Numbered from the stretch's first letter, positions 41,215-50,120 are shown. The stretch is DNA of 64,000 nucleotides from Planococcus sp. MB-3u-03 (GCF_002833405.1 NZ_CP025135.1:849501-913500), one strand, 5' to 3'. A program made the numbers and translations. The notes: generated by a model not told the origin, from the letters alone.

Positions 41215-42351
41215 CTATTCACGGAATTCCAGTTCTGTCATCCAAGTAGCAAGATGGGCTTTCGTATTGGCGTTCCATTCGTCGTTGATGTCTTTCAACA
41301 ATAAAACTTCAAAATCCGTAAATCCATCGTGCTGGACGAAGGTCGGGGTGAAGGCTGGATTCGTGATGGCAATGCTTGAGCCTTCTGCAGTTTCCAGTTT
41401 CTCGATATCCAAATGGGCGATGCCGCCGATCCGTCGCTCGACGCCTTTTTGCCCAGACAGGAAATTGCCGAGCGAGTAGAAGACGAAACTGCGGCGGCCA
41501 TCTGCAGTGTCAATCCAGTCCGGCGGCTGCAAGACGTGAGGATGATGGCCGAGGATGATGTCTGCACGGTTTTCAGCGGCGAAACGGGCGAGTTCCGCTT
41601 GTTCTTGTGTTGGCATCGGTTCGTATTCATTGCCGAAATGGAGGCTCAGCACTGTCACATCGGATATCTTGCGTGCATACGCCAAATCCTGTTGGATCAA
41701 CTCGCGGTCAATGCGATTGACTAAATACGGCCGGCCGGCGGGTGTCGGGACGCCATTGGTGCCATATGTATAGGATAAAAATGATAAAGTGATGCCGTTG
41801 CGCTCGATCACCGGGATGTCGGCGCGCTGTTGTGCGGACAGATGAGAACCGGTTGACACCATGCCAATATCCCGCCAATGGGAGATGGCGTTCTCAATTG
41901 CCTGTACGCCACGGTCCAAGGTATGATTGTTTGCCATGGAGACAACATCGATTCCGGCATTTTTCATGGCATCGCCGAGCTCGAATGGGCTATTGAACGA
42001 TGGATAGGTGGACACGCCGATTTCGCTGCCGCCAATAATGCTTTCGGAATTGGCGACGGTGATATCGGAAGATTCAAGGAAGGGCTGGATTGGCGCGAAC
42101 ATGGAATCAAAGTCATATGCGCTACCTGTTCTGGCATCTTCGTAAAGAGGCTCGTGGATGAGCACATCGCCAATTGCCGATAAGCTCACGCGGTGGTTTC
42201 TCGCCAAACGCTCCGGCATCACCGCAAGCGGAACAGTGTGCACTGTAAATTCATACGGGGCAGATTCAGCCGCAGAGGGCTGTTCACCGCTGATAGCCAA
42301 AGTTCCGAGAGCAGCCAGGCATACGATAAACCATTTTGGGAAAGTCGCCAT
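41215..42351 (-). CDS. CapA-family extracytoplasmic protein
   Basis: 378 residues; AAGGAATTGA precedes the ATG. A signal peptide (about 1-28, ending GEQPSAAES) is followed by the CapA/PgsA metallophosphatase-like fold: SAIGDVLIHE (about 59), ITVANSESIIGG, VSMANNHTLDRG, SLHFGNEYEPMPTQEQ and ILGHHPHVLQ, the metal-ligand motifs of the family. PgsA takes part in poly-gamma-glutamate export, but many CapA proteins lie outside such operons, as here, with no pgsB/pgsC nearby. Substrate unknown. Confidence 0.85.
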   Translation of the reverse strand: MATFPKWFIVCLAALGTLAISGEQPSAAESAPYEFTVHTVPLAVMPERLARNHRVSLSAIGDVLIHEPLYEDARTGSAYDFDSMFAPIQPFLESSDITVANSESIIGGSEIGVSTYPSFNSPFELGDAMKNAGIDVVSMANNHTLDRGVQAIENAISHWRDIGMVSTGSHLSAQQRADIPVIERNGITLSFLSYTYGTNGVPTPAGRPYLVNRIDRELIQQDLAYARKISDVTVLSLHFGNEYEPMPTQEQAELARFAAENRADIILGHHPHVLQPPDWIDTADGRRSFVFYSLGNFLSGQKGVERRIGGIAHLDIEKLETAEGSSIAITNPAFTPTFVQHDGFTDFEVLLLKDINDEWNANTKAHLATWMTELEFRE

Positions 42352-42536
42352 GAGTCAATTCCTTTCGGGTGTCCTGCCTCAAATCACGGGGCGGGAACAG
42401 CTTGTATTCGTTAAATTGATTGACTTCAGAATACTATAACCGTGAGGAAATCACTAGGTTTTTCTGGTTTCGCTGTGATAAATAGCCTGCTTTTGCGGAG
42501 AGCGCGAGAACAAACCGAGCTATAGGCGCAAATGAT

Positions 42537-42914
42537 TCACATAATGATAAAGAAATAGATGATGACCATGATGATCATGATTGACAGCATCGTGGAAATC
42601 ATGCTGATGCGCAAATTCGATGAATAGAAGGTTTCCTGGATGATTTGCTGGCGTTTTTCCCGGTAGGTGCGTGTAGCCGTGAAAATGATGACCAGGCCGA
42701 AAACACAGGCAAAAATGCCGAGGATGATCGTAAACAAATCGACAAAGGGATTGCGCACGACGCCCATTGTGAAATGCAGGCTCGTCGCAAGGAAGCCGAC
42801 ACCGACGATGGAGATCGCCGTGCGAATCCAGGCGAGGTAGGTGCGCTCGTTCGCCAGATGTTGCTGGGTATAAGTCAGTTGGTTTTTTTCTTTCCGGTAT
42901 GATTGCCGTGACAA
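42537..42914 (-). CDS. DUF202 (YidH-like) membrane protein
   Basis: 125 residues from TTG 42914; AGGGGG lies 8 nt upstream. The N-terminal THQ-like part LANERTYLAWIRTAISIVGV, then GFLATSL, is the DUF202 signature. Three membrane helices: about 32-50, 60-80 and 102-122. Function unknown; members are small inner-membrane proteins. Single-gene unit divergent from the antiporter. Confidence 0.85.
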   Translation of the reverse strand: MSRQSYRKEKNQLTYTQQHLANERTYLAWIRTAISIVGVGFLATSLHFTMGVVRNPFVDLFTIILGIFACVFGLVIIFTATRTYREKRQQIIQETFYSSNLRISMISTMLSIMIIMVIIYFFIIM

Positions 42915-43002
42915 GTTTTGGACCCCCTTCGACCATGCGGCCGGTGCTTTCTTATAGTTTACCCGAAACGTATGTGTTCTAATTAGAAACTAAGCAAGAA
43001 AT

Positions 43003-43029
43003 GGATAACCGAAAACATAATCGGGGTAT
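43003..43029 (+). promoter_or_regulatory. Possible sigma-B promoter of the Na+/H+ antiporter
   Basis: GGATAA (4 of 6 to GTTTAA), a 15-nt spacer, then GGGTAT (perfect -10), 34 nt before the start. Suggestive only. Confidence 0.35.
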
Positions 43030-43062
43030 ACATATATCATCACAAGTAAATGGGGAATATCG

Positions 43063-45096
43063 ATGGAATTATTGCTGACTATAATGGTCCTGCTGATCGC
43101 GCTACTCGTCTCCAATGTAGTGAGCCACTATGTGCCGCAAGTGCCGGCAGCGCTTATCCAAGTGGCGCTCGGGACGATCATCGTGCTGGTCTTCGAGGAT
43201 TTTACATTTGAATTGGAAGCCGAATGGTTTCTGCTGTTGTTCATTGCACCGCTCCTGTTCAACGATGGGCGGCATTTTCCGCGTGAGGAATTATGGCGCA
43301 TGCGCGGGCCAATCTTCGGGAATGCAGTCATTCTCGTACTGCTGACGACCTTGATCGGCGGTTACTTTATCCACTGGCTCATTGGAGATATCCCGCTTGC
43401 CGCTGCGTTCGCACTTGCTGCCATCCTGTCGCCGACGGATCCTGTCGCCGTGAACGGCATATCACAGCGCGTCCGCATCCCAAGCAATGTCCTAAGCTTG
43501 GTGCGCGGAGAATCGCTGATCAATGACGCCTCAGGGCTCGTCGCATTTAATTATGCGGTCGCTGCAGTCGTCACCGGAACCTTCTCGTTATATTCCGCTA
43601 TTTTTAATTTTTCCTATAAATTTTTGGCGGGTGCACTTCTTGGAGCCGTGATCGCTTTGCTGTTTGTTGGCATCCGCTTATTGTTCCGCAAACAAGGGAT
43701 CAATGACATCACGTTCCATTCGCTATTGCAAATCATGACGCCTTTCATTATCTTTGTTGTGGCGGAGGAATTATTAGGGGCATCCGGTGTTATCGCCGTC
43801 GTCGTCGGCGGGATTGTCCATTCACTTGTGCAGGAAGACACCGAAGCGCTGGTCGCAGAAGAGCAGATGCTGACGGAAAACATCTGGACGATCATCACCT
43901 TCGTGCTGAACGGCATCATCTTCCTGTTGCTCGGGCTCAATATCCCGGGGGCGATGAGCGGCGCGCTGGAAAACCCGAATATGGATGAAAGCGTCCTGCT
44001 GTCGTATGTCTTGGCGATTACTGCCATGCTGCTGGGGATCCGCTTTATTTGGGCTTATTTATTCTCCCAATACGAATATCGCTTCGGAAAAATGGAAGAC
44101 GCCGCAAAGCCGAGCCTCAAGCTGACTTTATTCGTCAGCCTGACAGGCGTACGCGGAACGGTGACGATGGTCGGGATCTTGTCCTTGCCGGTGATCATTG
44201 AAGGCGGCTATATTTTCCCGCAGCGTTCCATGCTGCTGTTCCTGGCAGTCGGGACAATCCTCTTGACGCTGCTGCTTGCGACCGCTTGCTTGCCGCTACT
44301 CAGCAAAGGCAAATTGGCGGGAAGCGATGACGGTGATACGATCGATTTGGAAGAAGCAAGACGGCGTATTTTGCTGGCATCGATCGCCCGCATCAAATCA
44401 GAAATGACCGAAGCGAATGAAACGGCAGCTTATGAGTTAATGGATGAATACCGTTTGCGTTTCCAGCAAGTCCAGCCTGAAGGCGAGGAAGCAAAAGAAG
44501 CGAACAAGAAATACCAGCGCCGCATGAAGGAAGTGCGGCTGCGGGCTTTGAAATCCGAGCGCCGCTTTATCGAAAGGCTGAAGAAGACAGAAGGGATGGA
44601 ACGCGAGGTCTATGAGGCATTCGAGCATTCACTGAACCGCCGCGAGGAAGCGATTGCCCATAACGCCCGTTCGACTTTATTGTATTTGCAAGGCAAGCTG
44701 ATTCGTGCTTGGCGCAGGTTCCGTGGGGAAAACTGGCAGGACGAGGAAATCCGGCTGGTTGAATACCAGGTCGGCCGCGAAGTGCAATTGAAGGCACTTG
44801 AAGCCGCCCTGGAGAATTTGGAAGCCTACCATCAAAAAGCGTCCCGCAAAGATATCGTCGAAGCGGTTTTGACCGAGTACCGGAAAATGATCAGCCGTTT
44901 GAGAAAGCCCGAAACCTTGTATGATGAGCGCTATGAGATGCAAAAAGAAGAATTGCGCATCAACGTCATGGACATGGGACGCGCCAAAATCTACGACATG
45001 TACGATGCCGCGGAAATCACACGGCAGCAAGCGAAAGAACTAAGGAAATACATCAATTACATCGAAAGCGTCACTTTGTACGATCCGACGGAATGA
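43063..45096 (+). CDS. Na+/H+ antiporter, CPA1 family (NhaK/YvgP-like)
   Basis: 677 residues; TGGGGAA precedes the ATG. Twelve or so membrane helices to about residue 410, with the CPA1 ion-site motif AILSPTDPVAV (about 121-131) and GESLINDASGLVAF (about 147-160). The conserved LTGVRGTVTM follows at about 362. The cytoplasmic tail (about 415-677) is long, charged and helical (EEARRRILLASIARIKSE). It exchanges cytoplasmic Na+ or K+ for external H+, in line with the halotolerant character of the window. A terminator follows, then its duplicated copy. Confidence 0.9.
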   Translation: MELLLTIMVLLIALLVSNVVSHYVPQVPAALIQVALGTIIVLVFEDFTFELEAEWFLLLFIAPLLFNDGRHFPREELWRMRGPIFGNAVILVLLTTLIGGYFIHWLIGDIPLAAAFALAAILSPTDPVAVNGISQRVRIPSNVLSLVRGESLINDASGLVAFNYAVAAVVTGTFSLYSAIFNFSYKFLAGALLGAVIALLFVGIRLLFRKQGINDITFHSLLQIMTPFIIFVVAEELLGASGVIAVVVGGIVHSLVQEDTEALVAEEQMLTENIWTIITFVLNGIIFLLLGLNIPGAMSGALENPNMDESVLLSYVLAITAMLLGIRFIWAYLFSQYEYRFGKMEDAAKPSLKLTLFVSLTGVRGTVTMVGILSLPVIIEGGYIFPQRSMLLFLAVGTILLTLLLATACLPLLSKGKLAGSDDGDTIDLEEARRRILLASIARIKSEMTEANETAAYELMDEYRLRFQQVQPEGEEAKEANKKYQRRMKEVRLRALKSERRFIERLKKTEGMEREVYEAFEHSLNRREEAIAHNARSTLLYLQGKLIRAWRRFRGENWQDEEIRLVEYQVGREVQLKALEAALENLEAYHQKASRKDIVEAVLTEYRKMISRLRKPETLYDERYEMQKEELRINVMDMGRAKIYDMYDAAEITRQQAKELRKYINYIESVTLYDPTE

Positions 45097-45124
45097 AAGC
45101 AGAAGCTTAGGCTTCTGCTTTTCA
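45095..45124 (+). terminator. Terminator of the antiporter gene (copy 1 of a 30-bp direct repeat)
   Basis: AAAGCAGAAGC-TTAG-GCTTCTGCTTTT. The 30 bases 45095-45124 recur exactly at 45358-45387. Confidence 0.9.
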
Positions 45125-45357
45125 GGCTGTCGAGAAACTAAGAAACCGTATTTTCCGAAGCTTATCGCTCGCTTTCCGTGGGGCGGGAATCGAGCCCTCC
45201 TCGTCACTGCGTTCCTGCGGGGTCTCTCAAACCCGCTAGTCCCACAGGAGTCGAGCGAATGCTTCTCCAAATACTCAGATAGAACATTGATTTTGAATGT
45301 AGAAATGATGATTCCCTTTTTCATTCATAGCGGATTATAGACTTCTTCAACACTCTG
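45125..45357. repeat. MITE-like palindromic insertion between duplicated terminators
   Basis: A 233-bp segment between identical 30-bp repeats. Counting two bases of the repeat, its ends read CAGGCTGTCGAGAAAC and, on the other strand, CAGAGTGTTGAAGAAG, an imperfect terminal inverted repeat (11 of 16). Inside, GAAGCTTATCGCTCG (45157-45171) pairs with CGAGCGAATGCTTC (45252-45265) around a GC-rich core with TCCTGCGGGGTCTC. No coding capacity. Resembles the element at 18955. Confidence 0.6.
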
Positions 45358-45387
45358 GAAAGCAGAAGCTTAGGCTTCTGCTTTTCA
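45358..45387 (+). repeat. 30-bp direct repeat, second copy of the terminator
   Basis: Exact copy of 45095-45124, 263 bp downstream. It forms the same hairpin. The 45388-45554 stretch after it is AT-rich and holds only the leader of the next gene (GCGAGGAGAAGAG). Confidence 0.9.
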
Positions 45388-45554
45388 TTTAGATTGAAAA
45401 TCTGTCACTTCTGTAAATGACATGCTTTCTTCAGAATAAAAGCGAACAAAATTTCAGAAATCTATTGAAACGTCCGTTATATAGCGTAACTAGGTTTATG
45501 GATTGCGGTTTAATTGAAAATCGCTGTCAGTTCCGAAGAAAGCGAGGAGAAGAG

Positions 45555-46370
45555 ATGGAGAAAGTAGAATTGAAAACTGTCATCAAGGATTGGCGTTTGC
45601 ATGCCATTGCATTCATTTTGGTAGCCATTACCGAAGCGATCGGCCAGTTCAGCATTGCTGTAGGGCCAGGAGTTATTCTATTATTACCGATGCTATATGC
45701 ATTCTTTCTGGGGCTTGGCTTGTATTTCACGCCGCTCATTTCGAGAAAACGCTAAAATGCAGAACCGCTCATTATTTTAGGGGTGACTTTGCTCATTGCC
45801 AAAATCGGCGTCACGATCGGGCCGCAGATTGAAGCGATTATCGCAGCGGGACCGGCACTGTTGTTGCAGGAACTCGGCAATTTGGGGACGATTTTCCTGG
45901 CGCTGCCGCTTGCGGTGCTGCTCGATTCCGTCGTGAAAGCATCGGCATGACCCACTCGATTGCGCGTGAGCCGAATGTCGGGCTGATCGTCAATAAATTC
46001 GGTTTTCTTCACCAGAAGGCCGCGGCGTCATGGCGGTCTATATTTTCGGAACGGTGTTCGGAGCCGTTTTCTTGGCTTGATATCCGGATTGCTAGCGACT
46101 GCGACGCCGCTTCATCCTCTGTCGTTCGCCATGGCATCCGGCGTCGGTAGCGGATCGATGATGGCTGCGGCGAGTGGTTCGCTGATCGGGGCATATCCCG
46201 AATTGGAAGAACAAATCGTTGCCTTTGCGGGAGCAAGCAATTTGCTGTCGCTATCCACCGGCTTGTATTTCAGTATCTTCATCGGTTTGCCGCTGACGGA
46301 GAAATTGTACAGCATCATGATGAGAAAAGCGGAACGCAAAGCTGCGAAAGGAGGTGGACCGAATGCTTAA
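45555..46370 (+). pseudogene. DUF3100 membrane protein, stop codon and three frameshifts as read
   Basis: Start ATG 45555 with GAGGAGA upstream. Frame 1 codes MEKVELKTVIKDWRLHAIAF to LISRKR and meets TAA at 45753; the same frame continues (NAEPLIILGVTLLIAKIGVT, then GPALLLQELGNLGTI). Single bases are missing near 45924 (G), 46004 (T) and 46074 (G). Restoring them gives LLGFRRESIGMTHS, GFSSPEGRGVMAVYIFG and VFLGLISGLLA, ending with FAMASGVGSGSMMAAASGSL. Corrected length is about 272 residues with many membrane helices. DUF3100 proteins are probable transporters of unknown substrate. Errors in sequence are likelier than decay, though the stop is unexplained. Confidence 0.75.
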
Positions 46371-46814
46371 AAGCGTAATCGAATGGACGTGGGTATTGGC
46401 CATTTTCGGCGTCGCCGCCTTGATCGGCAACTGGTTCGGCATGGATGTCTTGCCATGGGAAGCGATTCCGGGAATGCTTGTCTTGATCGCCGTGAGCCTT
46501 GTTGGTTTGATGCTGGAGAAGGCATTGCCCTTCAGCATGCCGGCCGTCGGCTATATCGGCATACTCGCCATCATCATTTCCTTGCCATGGTTTCCAGGTT
46601 CGGATTATGTCGTTGCCTGGACAAGCCAGATCGGCATTTTGGCCCTTGCCACGCCGATCCTTGCCTACGCCGGCATCTCGGTCGGATCGAACTGGGCGGA
46701 TTTCCGCAAGCTGGGATTCCGGAGCTTTTGGTCGCCATCGCGGTCTTTCTCGGGACCTTCATCGGCTCAGCCCTTATCGCTGAAGTGATTTTGCGCTGGC
46801 AAGGTATTATCTAA
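46363..46814 (+). pseudogene. Membrane partner of the DUF3100 protein, one frameshift as read
   Basis: ATG 46363 overlaps the DUF3100 stop by 8 nt and follows GAAAGGAGGTGG, showing translational coupling. The product has four to five membrane helices (MLKSVIEWTWVLAIFGVAAL, ALPFSMPAVGYIGILAIIIS, IGILALATPILAYAGISV). One G is missing near 46720; restoring it joins WADFRKLG to IPELLVAIAVFLGTFIGSAL and the protein ends EVILRWQGII at TAA 46812-46814, 150 residues. No family name is known to me. Tight coupling suggests the two form one membrane complex. Confidence 0.7.
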
Positions 46815-46815
46815 A

Positions 46816-46854
46816 GAAAAATCCCCGCAGCGATATTTGCTGCGGGATTTCTTT
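46816..46854 (+). terminator. Terminator of the DUF3100 pair
   Basis: AAATCCCCGCAGC-GATATT-TGCTGCGGGATTT. Confidence 0.88.
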
Positions 46855-46869
46855 GATTGAGCGCAAAAG

Positions 46870-46903
46870 AAATGGCCCGCTGCAGTCGCCTGCAGCGGGC
46901 CTT
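46870..46903. terminator. Second strong hairpin, possibly a terminator
   Basis: GGCCCGCTGCAG-TCGC-CTGCAGCGGGCC, a 12-bp perfect stem flanked by AAAT and TTC; the T run is poor, so its role is uncertain. Confidence 0.5.
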
Positions 46904-47059
46904 CAAAAATTTGGGGTGAAGGGAAGCTCACTAAACGCTTCTGTTTACTAGTTACCACATGCCGATGGTGCTCAAACATCTTGCCGCAACTTTTGAAACT
47001 TGTACATTCTATATAGATAGATTTTTAGATCGATCGCATTCATAGTTAGGGGGAGTTTG

Positions 47060-48205
47060 ATGAAAATTATTGTGGCGCCGGATTCTTTTAAAGGCAGCAT
47101 TTCAGCTGAGCAAGCTGCCCGTGCAATGGCACAAGGGATAATAGAGGCAGCTCCAGATAGCGAGGTCATCGAATTGCCGTCCGCGGATGGCGGTGAAGGG
47201 ACCATGGTGAATCTGGTCGCAACGACAAATGGCCGCATGGTCACAAACCAAGTATCAGGGCCTCTCGGAAAGCCGGTTGCTGCCAGTTATGGAGTGCTCG
47301 GAAACGCCGAGACTTGCGTCATTGAAATTGCTGAGGCATCCGGATTAACTTTGCTTTCACAAACAGAGCGCAACCCGGAACGCGCATCGACGGAAGGCAC
47401 CGGCGAATTGATCCGCCATGCCCTCGACGCCGGGTTTCGGGATTTTATCATCGGGCTTGGAGGGAGCGCGACGAATGACGGAGGCACAGGATTACTGCGC
47501 GCGCTCGGCATGCGTTTTCTCGATGCTGCAGGTGAGGCGCTGCTGCCAGGAGCTGGGGCGCTGGATAAACTGTATGCGATAGATGCACACTCTTTTGACC
47601 CGCGCATCCAGGATTGCCGCTTTGTCATCGCGAGTGATGTCGACAATCCACTGGTCGGCCCGAACGGCGCTTCGCATATATTCGGCCCGCAAAAAGGCGC
47701 GACCGATAAAATGGCGGAAGCGCTGGACCGGAAGTTAAGGCATTACGCCGATATCGTGGAGAAACAGACTGGAGTGTCTTTGCATGACTATGCGGGGGCA
47801 GGGGCTGCGGGCGGTGCAGGCGGCGCGTTTTTGGCATTCTTTCCAGCAGTCATGCGGCGCGGCATCGATGTCGTTCTTGAAGCTTCTGGATTTTCAGAAA
47901 GCGTGGCGTCGAGTGATTTGATTTTCACGGGTGAAGGAAAATCGGACCGCCAAACCTTATCCGGAAAAACAGCTTTTGGAATTGCCCAAATGGCAGCTGT
48001 CCACGGCAAGCCGGTCATCTTATTGTCAGGTGCGATCGATCCCGAGAGCCGCAAGGACTTGATGCGCTTTTTCGAAGAAGTGCATTCAGTATCAGGTGGG
48101 GCTGTGACCGAAAAACAATCGATGGACAACGCCTCTGTGCATGTGCGCAAACGGGCATCGGAAATTCTCAACGCTTATTTGGACAATCATCCACAATCCG
48201 ATTAA
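47060..48205 (+). CDS. glxK: Glycerate kinase (GlxK/GarK family)
   Basis: 381 residues; GGGGGAG precedes ATG 47060 (a TTG one codon earlier is less likely). MKIIVAPDSFKGSISAEQAA is the family opening; LPSADGGEGTM (about 41-51), GLGGSATNDGGTGLLRALG (about 133-151), GAGAAGGAGGAFLAF and FTGEGKSDRQTLSGKT complete the fold. It phosphorylates D-glycerate, giving 2- or 3-phosphoglycerate, linking glyoxylate or glucarate breakdown to glycolysis. It follows the DUF3100 pair, separated by terminators. No sugar-acid genes are close by. Confidence 0.92.
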   Translation: MKIIVAPDSFKGSISAEQAARAMAQGIIEAAPDSEVIELPSADGGEGTMVNLVATTNGRMVTNQVSGPLGKPVAASYGVLGNAETCVIEIAEASGLTLLSQTERNPERASTEGTGELIRHALDAGFRDFIIGLGGSATNDGGTGLLRALGMRFLDAAGEALLPGAGALDKLYAIDAHSFDPRIQDCRFVIASDVDNPLVGPNGASHIFGPQKGATDKMAEALDRKLRHYADIVEKQTGVSLHDYAGAGAAGGAGGAFLAFFPAVMRRGIDVVLEASGFSESVASSDLIFTGEGKSDRQTLSGKTAFGIAQMAAVHGKPVILLSGAIDPESRKDLMRFFEEVHSVSGGAVTEKQSMDNASVHVRKRASEILNAYLDNHPQSD

Positions 48206-48234
48206 GCATCCGCACAATTTTTATTTCGGAACAG

Positions 48235-48260
48235 GTGTAACAAAATGCGAAACGGGGTAG
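48235..48260 (+). promoter_or_regulatory. Sigma-B-type promoter
   Basis: GTGTAA (48235-48240; 5 of 6 to GTTTAA), a 14-nt spacer, then GGGTAG (48255-48260; 5 of 6 to GGGTAT). It lies 65 nt before GTG 48326. Confidence 0.55.
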
Positions 48261-48325
48261 AAATCATTAACTGCCCCAAGCATATATGCGCATGCGGACG
48301 AAATGAAAATAAGGAGGGATTTCCC

Positions 48326-48685
48326 GTGACGACGCCAATTACCAGAAGCAAGCTTCGCAAAGAAACCAGCAGTTTATATTCGGACATGATGGCTTTTTAT
48401 AAACGCTTTTCCAAGGTCCATGAACCGGGGACAAGGGATTTGCAGCGAATGAAATTGAACCTGGACAGGTTAAATCCAACTTCAACCGGAGAACAAATCG
48501 AAGCGATCCGCTTTTTGGAATTCTTTCTGGCGATCCATCTCGGGCAAATCGATTCCGCACATGAAGCAGAGCGCATCCAATTGCTTGGCCGTGCCAAAGA
48601 CTACACAAGCCGGGACTCAAGACAACGGCGTGCGCTGAGAAAATGGCGACGCGAAGTGGAAGAAAGCAGCGAACAGGCTGTTTAA
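48326..48685 (+). CDS. Hypothetical basic helical protein, possible general-stress gene
   Basis: 119 residues from GTG 48326 (MTTPITRSKLRKETS); AAGGAGGG lies 8 nt upstream. Rich in Lys, Arg and Glu and mostly helical in pattern (LYSDMMAFYKRFSKVHEPGT, EQIEAIRFLEFFLAIHLGQI). No signal peptide or membrane part. Family unknown. A sigma-B-type promoter upstream suggests a general-stress role; a terminator follows. Confidence 0.6.
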   Translation: MTTPITRSKLRKETSSLYSDMMAFYKRFSKVHEPGTRDLQRMKLNLDRLNPTSTGEQIEAIRFLEFFLAIHLGQIDSAHEAERIQLLGRAKDYTSRDSRQRRALRKWRREVEESSEQAV

Positions 48686-48691
48686 GACAAG

Positions 48692-48716
48692 AGAGCCGTG
48701 AGTGGCTCTTTTTTTA
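48692..48716 (+). terminator. Terminator
   Basis: AGAGCC-GTGAGT-GGCTCT then T7. Confidence 0.88.
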
Positions 48717-48797
48717 TTGTCTGCAATTCCATCCTCCAAAGCGAAAGGAAACGCGCTATAATGAAGCTGTTATTTAACTTTGAATGGAGGCCGAACG

Positions 48798-50117
48798 ATG
48801 GCTAACGAAAGAACGCAAGCAGGCAGTCACACGCTTGAAAGCTATATCGAGTCGCCGGAAAAACTGCAGGGCTTGTATAAGCGCACCTTGTGGATTGTCA
48901 TGCTCTCGCAAATTTTCGGGGGAGCGGGACTGGCTGCCGGGATTACGGTCGGCGCCTTGCTCGCGCGGGATATGCTCGGCACAGAAAGCTATGCTGGGCT
49001 TCCGGTCTTTCTCTTCACACTCGGCTCGGCAGGGGCTGCGCTCGTTGTCGGGCGCTTGTCTCAGCGTTTCGGCCGCAGGACTGGCTTGGCTGCTGGGTTT
49101 CTTACGGGGGGCATCGGCTCGATCGGTGTCGTATTTGCCGCGATATGGGGCAATGTCTTTCTGCTGTTCCTATCGCTTCTTATTTACGGTGCGGGAACGG
49201 CGACGAATCTTCAAGCACGTTATGCAGGAACCGACCTGGCAAGCACGAAGCAGCGCGGCACGGCCATCAGCGTTGCAATGGTGGCGACCACGTTCGGCGC
49301 ATTTGCCGGCCCGAATCTGGTTGGCGTCATGGGAAGTTTCGCTGAATCGATCGGGGTGCCGGCACTTGCCGGCCCGTTCATTTTAGCGGGAGTCGCATAC
49401 ATACTGGCAGGCATCGTGTTATTTGCGCTATTGCGCCCAGATCCGCTCATGGTGTCGCGTTTTATCAGCGATCAGCAAAAACGGGATCAGGCTGCGTCAG
49501 GAGAAGAAGAAGTGGCAGGCCCAGCGGTCAATAGCCGCGGCGTTTTTCTCGGTGCAACAGTCATGGTCATCACGCAAATCGTCATGGTCGCGATCATGAC
49601 CATGACGCCGGTGCATATGGGCCATCATGGCCATAGCCTCAATGCGATCGGCATGGTCATCGGCATCCATGTAGCGGCGATGTATTTGCCTTCGCTCGTG
49701 ACCGGGGTGCTGGTCGACAAAGCTGGGCGCGTCGCGATGGTCGTCGCAGCAGGGGTGACCTTGCTCGCAGCAGGGGTGACCTTGCTCGCAGCAGGGCTTG
49801 TTGCGGCCTTCGCCCCTGGAGATTCGCTGTTTGTCCTGATTCTCGCCTTGGCGTTGCTCGGGCTTGGCTGGAACTTCGGTTTGATCAGCGGTACGGCGTT
49901 GATCGTCGATTCGACAAAACCGAAAGCGCGAGCGAAAACACAAGGGACGGTCGATGTCCTGATCGCCTTGGCCGGTGCGACTGGCGGCGGCATGTCGGGA
50001 ATGGTCGTAGCCGGTACCAGCTTTGCGGTGCTGTCGCTTGCCGGCGGGATTCTGTCATTGTTATTGGTGCCTGTCGTCATTTGGTTTTGGCGCAATCAAG
50101 AAACCAGTATTTCATAA
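48798..50117 (+). CDS. MFS transporter
   Basis: 439 residues from ATG 48798 (MANERTQAGSHTLES); TGGAGGCC lies upstream. Twelve hydrophobic segments with the MFS loop motif GRLSQRFGRRTGLAAGF (about 92-108). The central loop (about 215-240) is hydrophilic, and helix 7 is followed by a His/Met-rich stretch MTPVHMGHHGHS (about 272-283), unusual and possibly metal-related. A 21-bp in-frame tandem repeat lies in a later helix. Substrate unknown; the start resembles YfmO/multidrug-type MFS. Confidence 0.82.
   Translation: MANERTQAGSHTLESYIESPEKLQGLYKRTLWIVMLSQIFGGAGLAAGITVGALLARDMLGTESYAGLPVFLFTLGSAGAALVVGRLSQRFGRRTGLAAGFLTGGIGSIGVVFAAIWGNVFLLFLSLLIYGAGTATNLQARYAGTDLASTKQRGTAISVAMVATTFGAFAGPNLVGVMGSFAESIGVPALAGPFILAGVAYILAGIVLFALLRPDPLMVSRFISDQQKRDQAASGEEEVAGPAVNSRGVFLGATVMVITQIVMVAIMTMTPVHMGHHGHSLNAIGMVIGIHVAAMYLPSLVTGVLVDKAGRVAMVVAAGVTLLAAGVTLLAAGLVAAFAPGDSLFVLILALALLGLGWNFGLISGTALIVDSTKPKARAKTQGTVDVLIALAGATGGGMSGMVVAGTSFAVLSLAGGILSLLLVPVVIWFWRNQETSIS
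49746..49787 (+). repeat. 21-bp in-frame tandem duplication within the MFS gene
   Basis: GCAGCAGGGGTGACCTTGCT plus C (21 bp) occurs twice in succession (49746-49766 and 49767-49787). It duplicates seven residues (AAGVTLL) in a membrane helix of the transporter. Confidence 0.9.
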
Positions 50118-50120
50118 GGA

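Noticed and set aside
41215..42351. Poly-gamma-glutamate capsule locus
   Set aside because: Only a CapA/PgsA-like gene is present; pgsB and pgsC are absent from the neighbourhood.
45464..45490. TGAAAC...CGTA before the DUF3100 gene
   Set aside because: The spacer is about 13 nt, too short for a sigma-W promoter.
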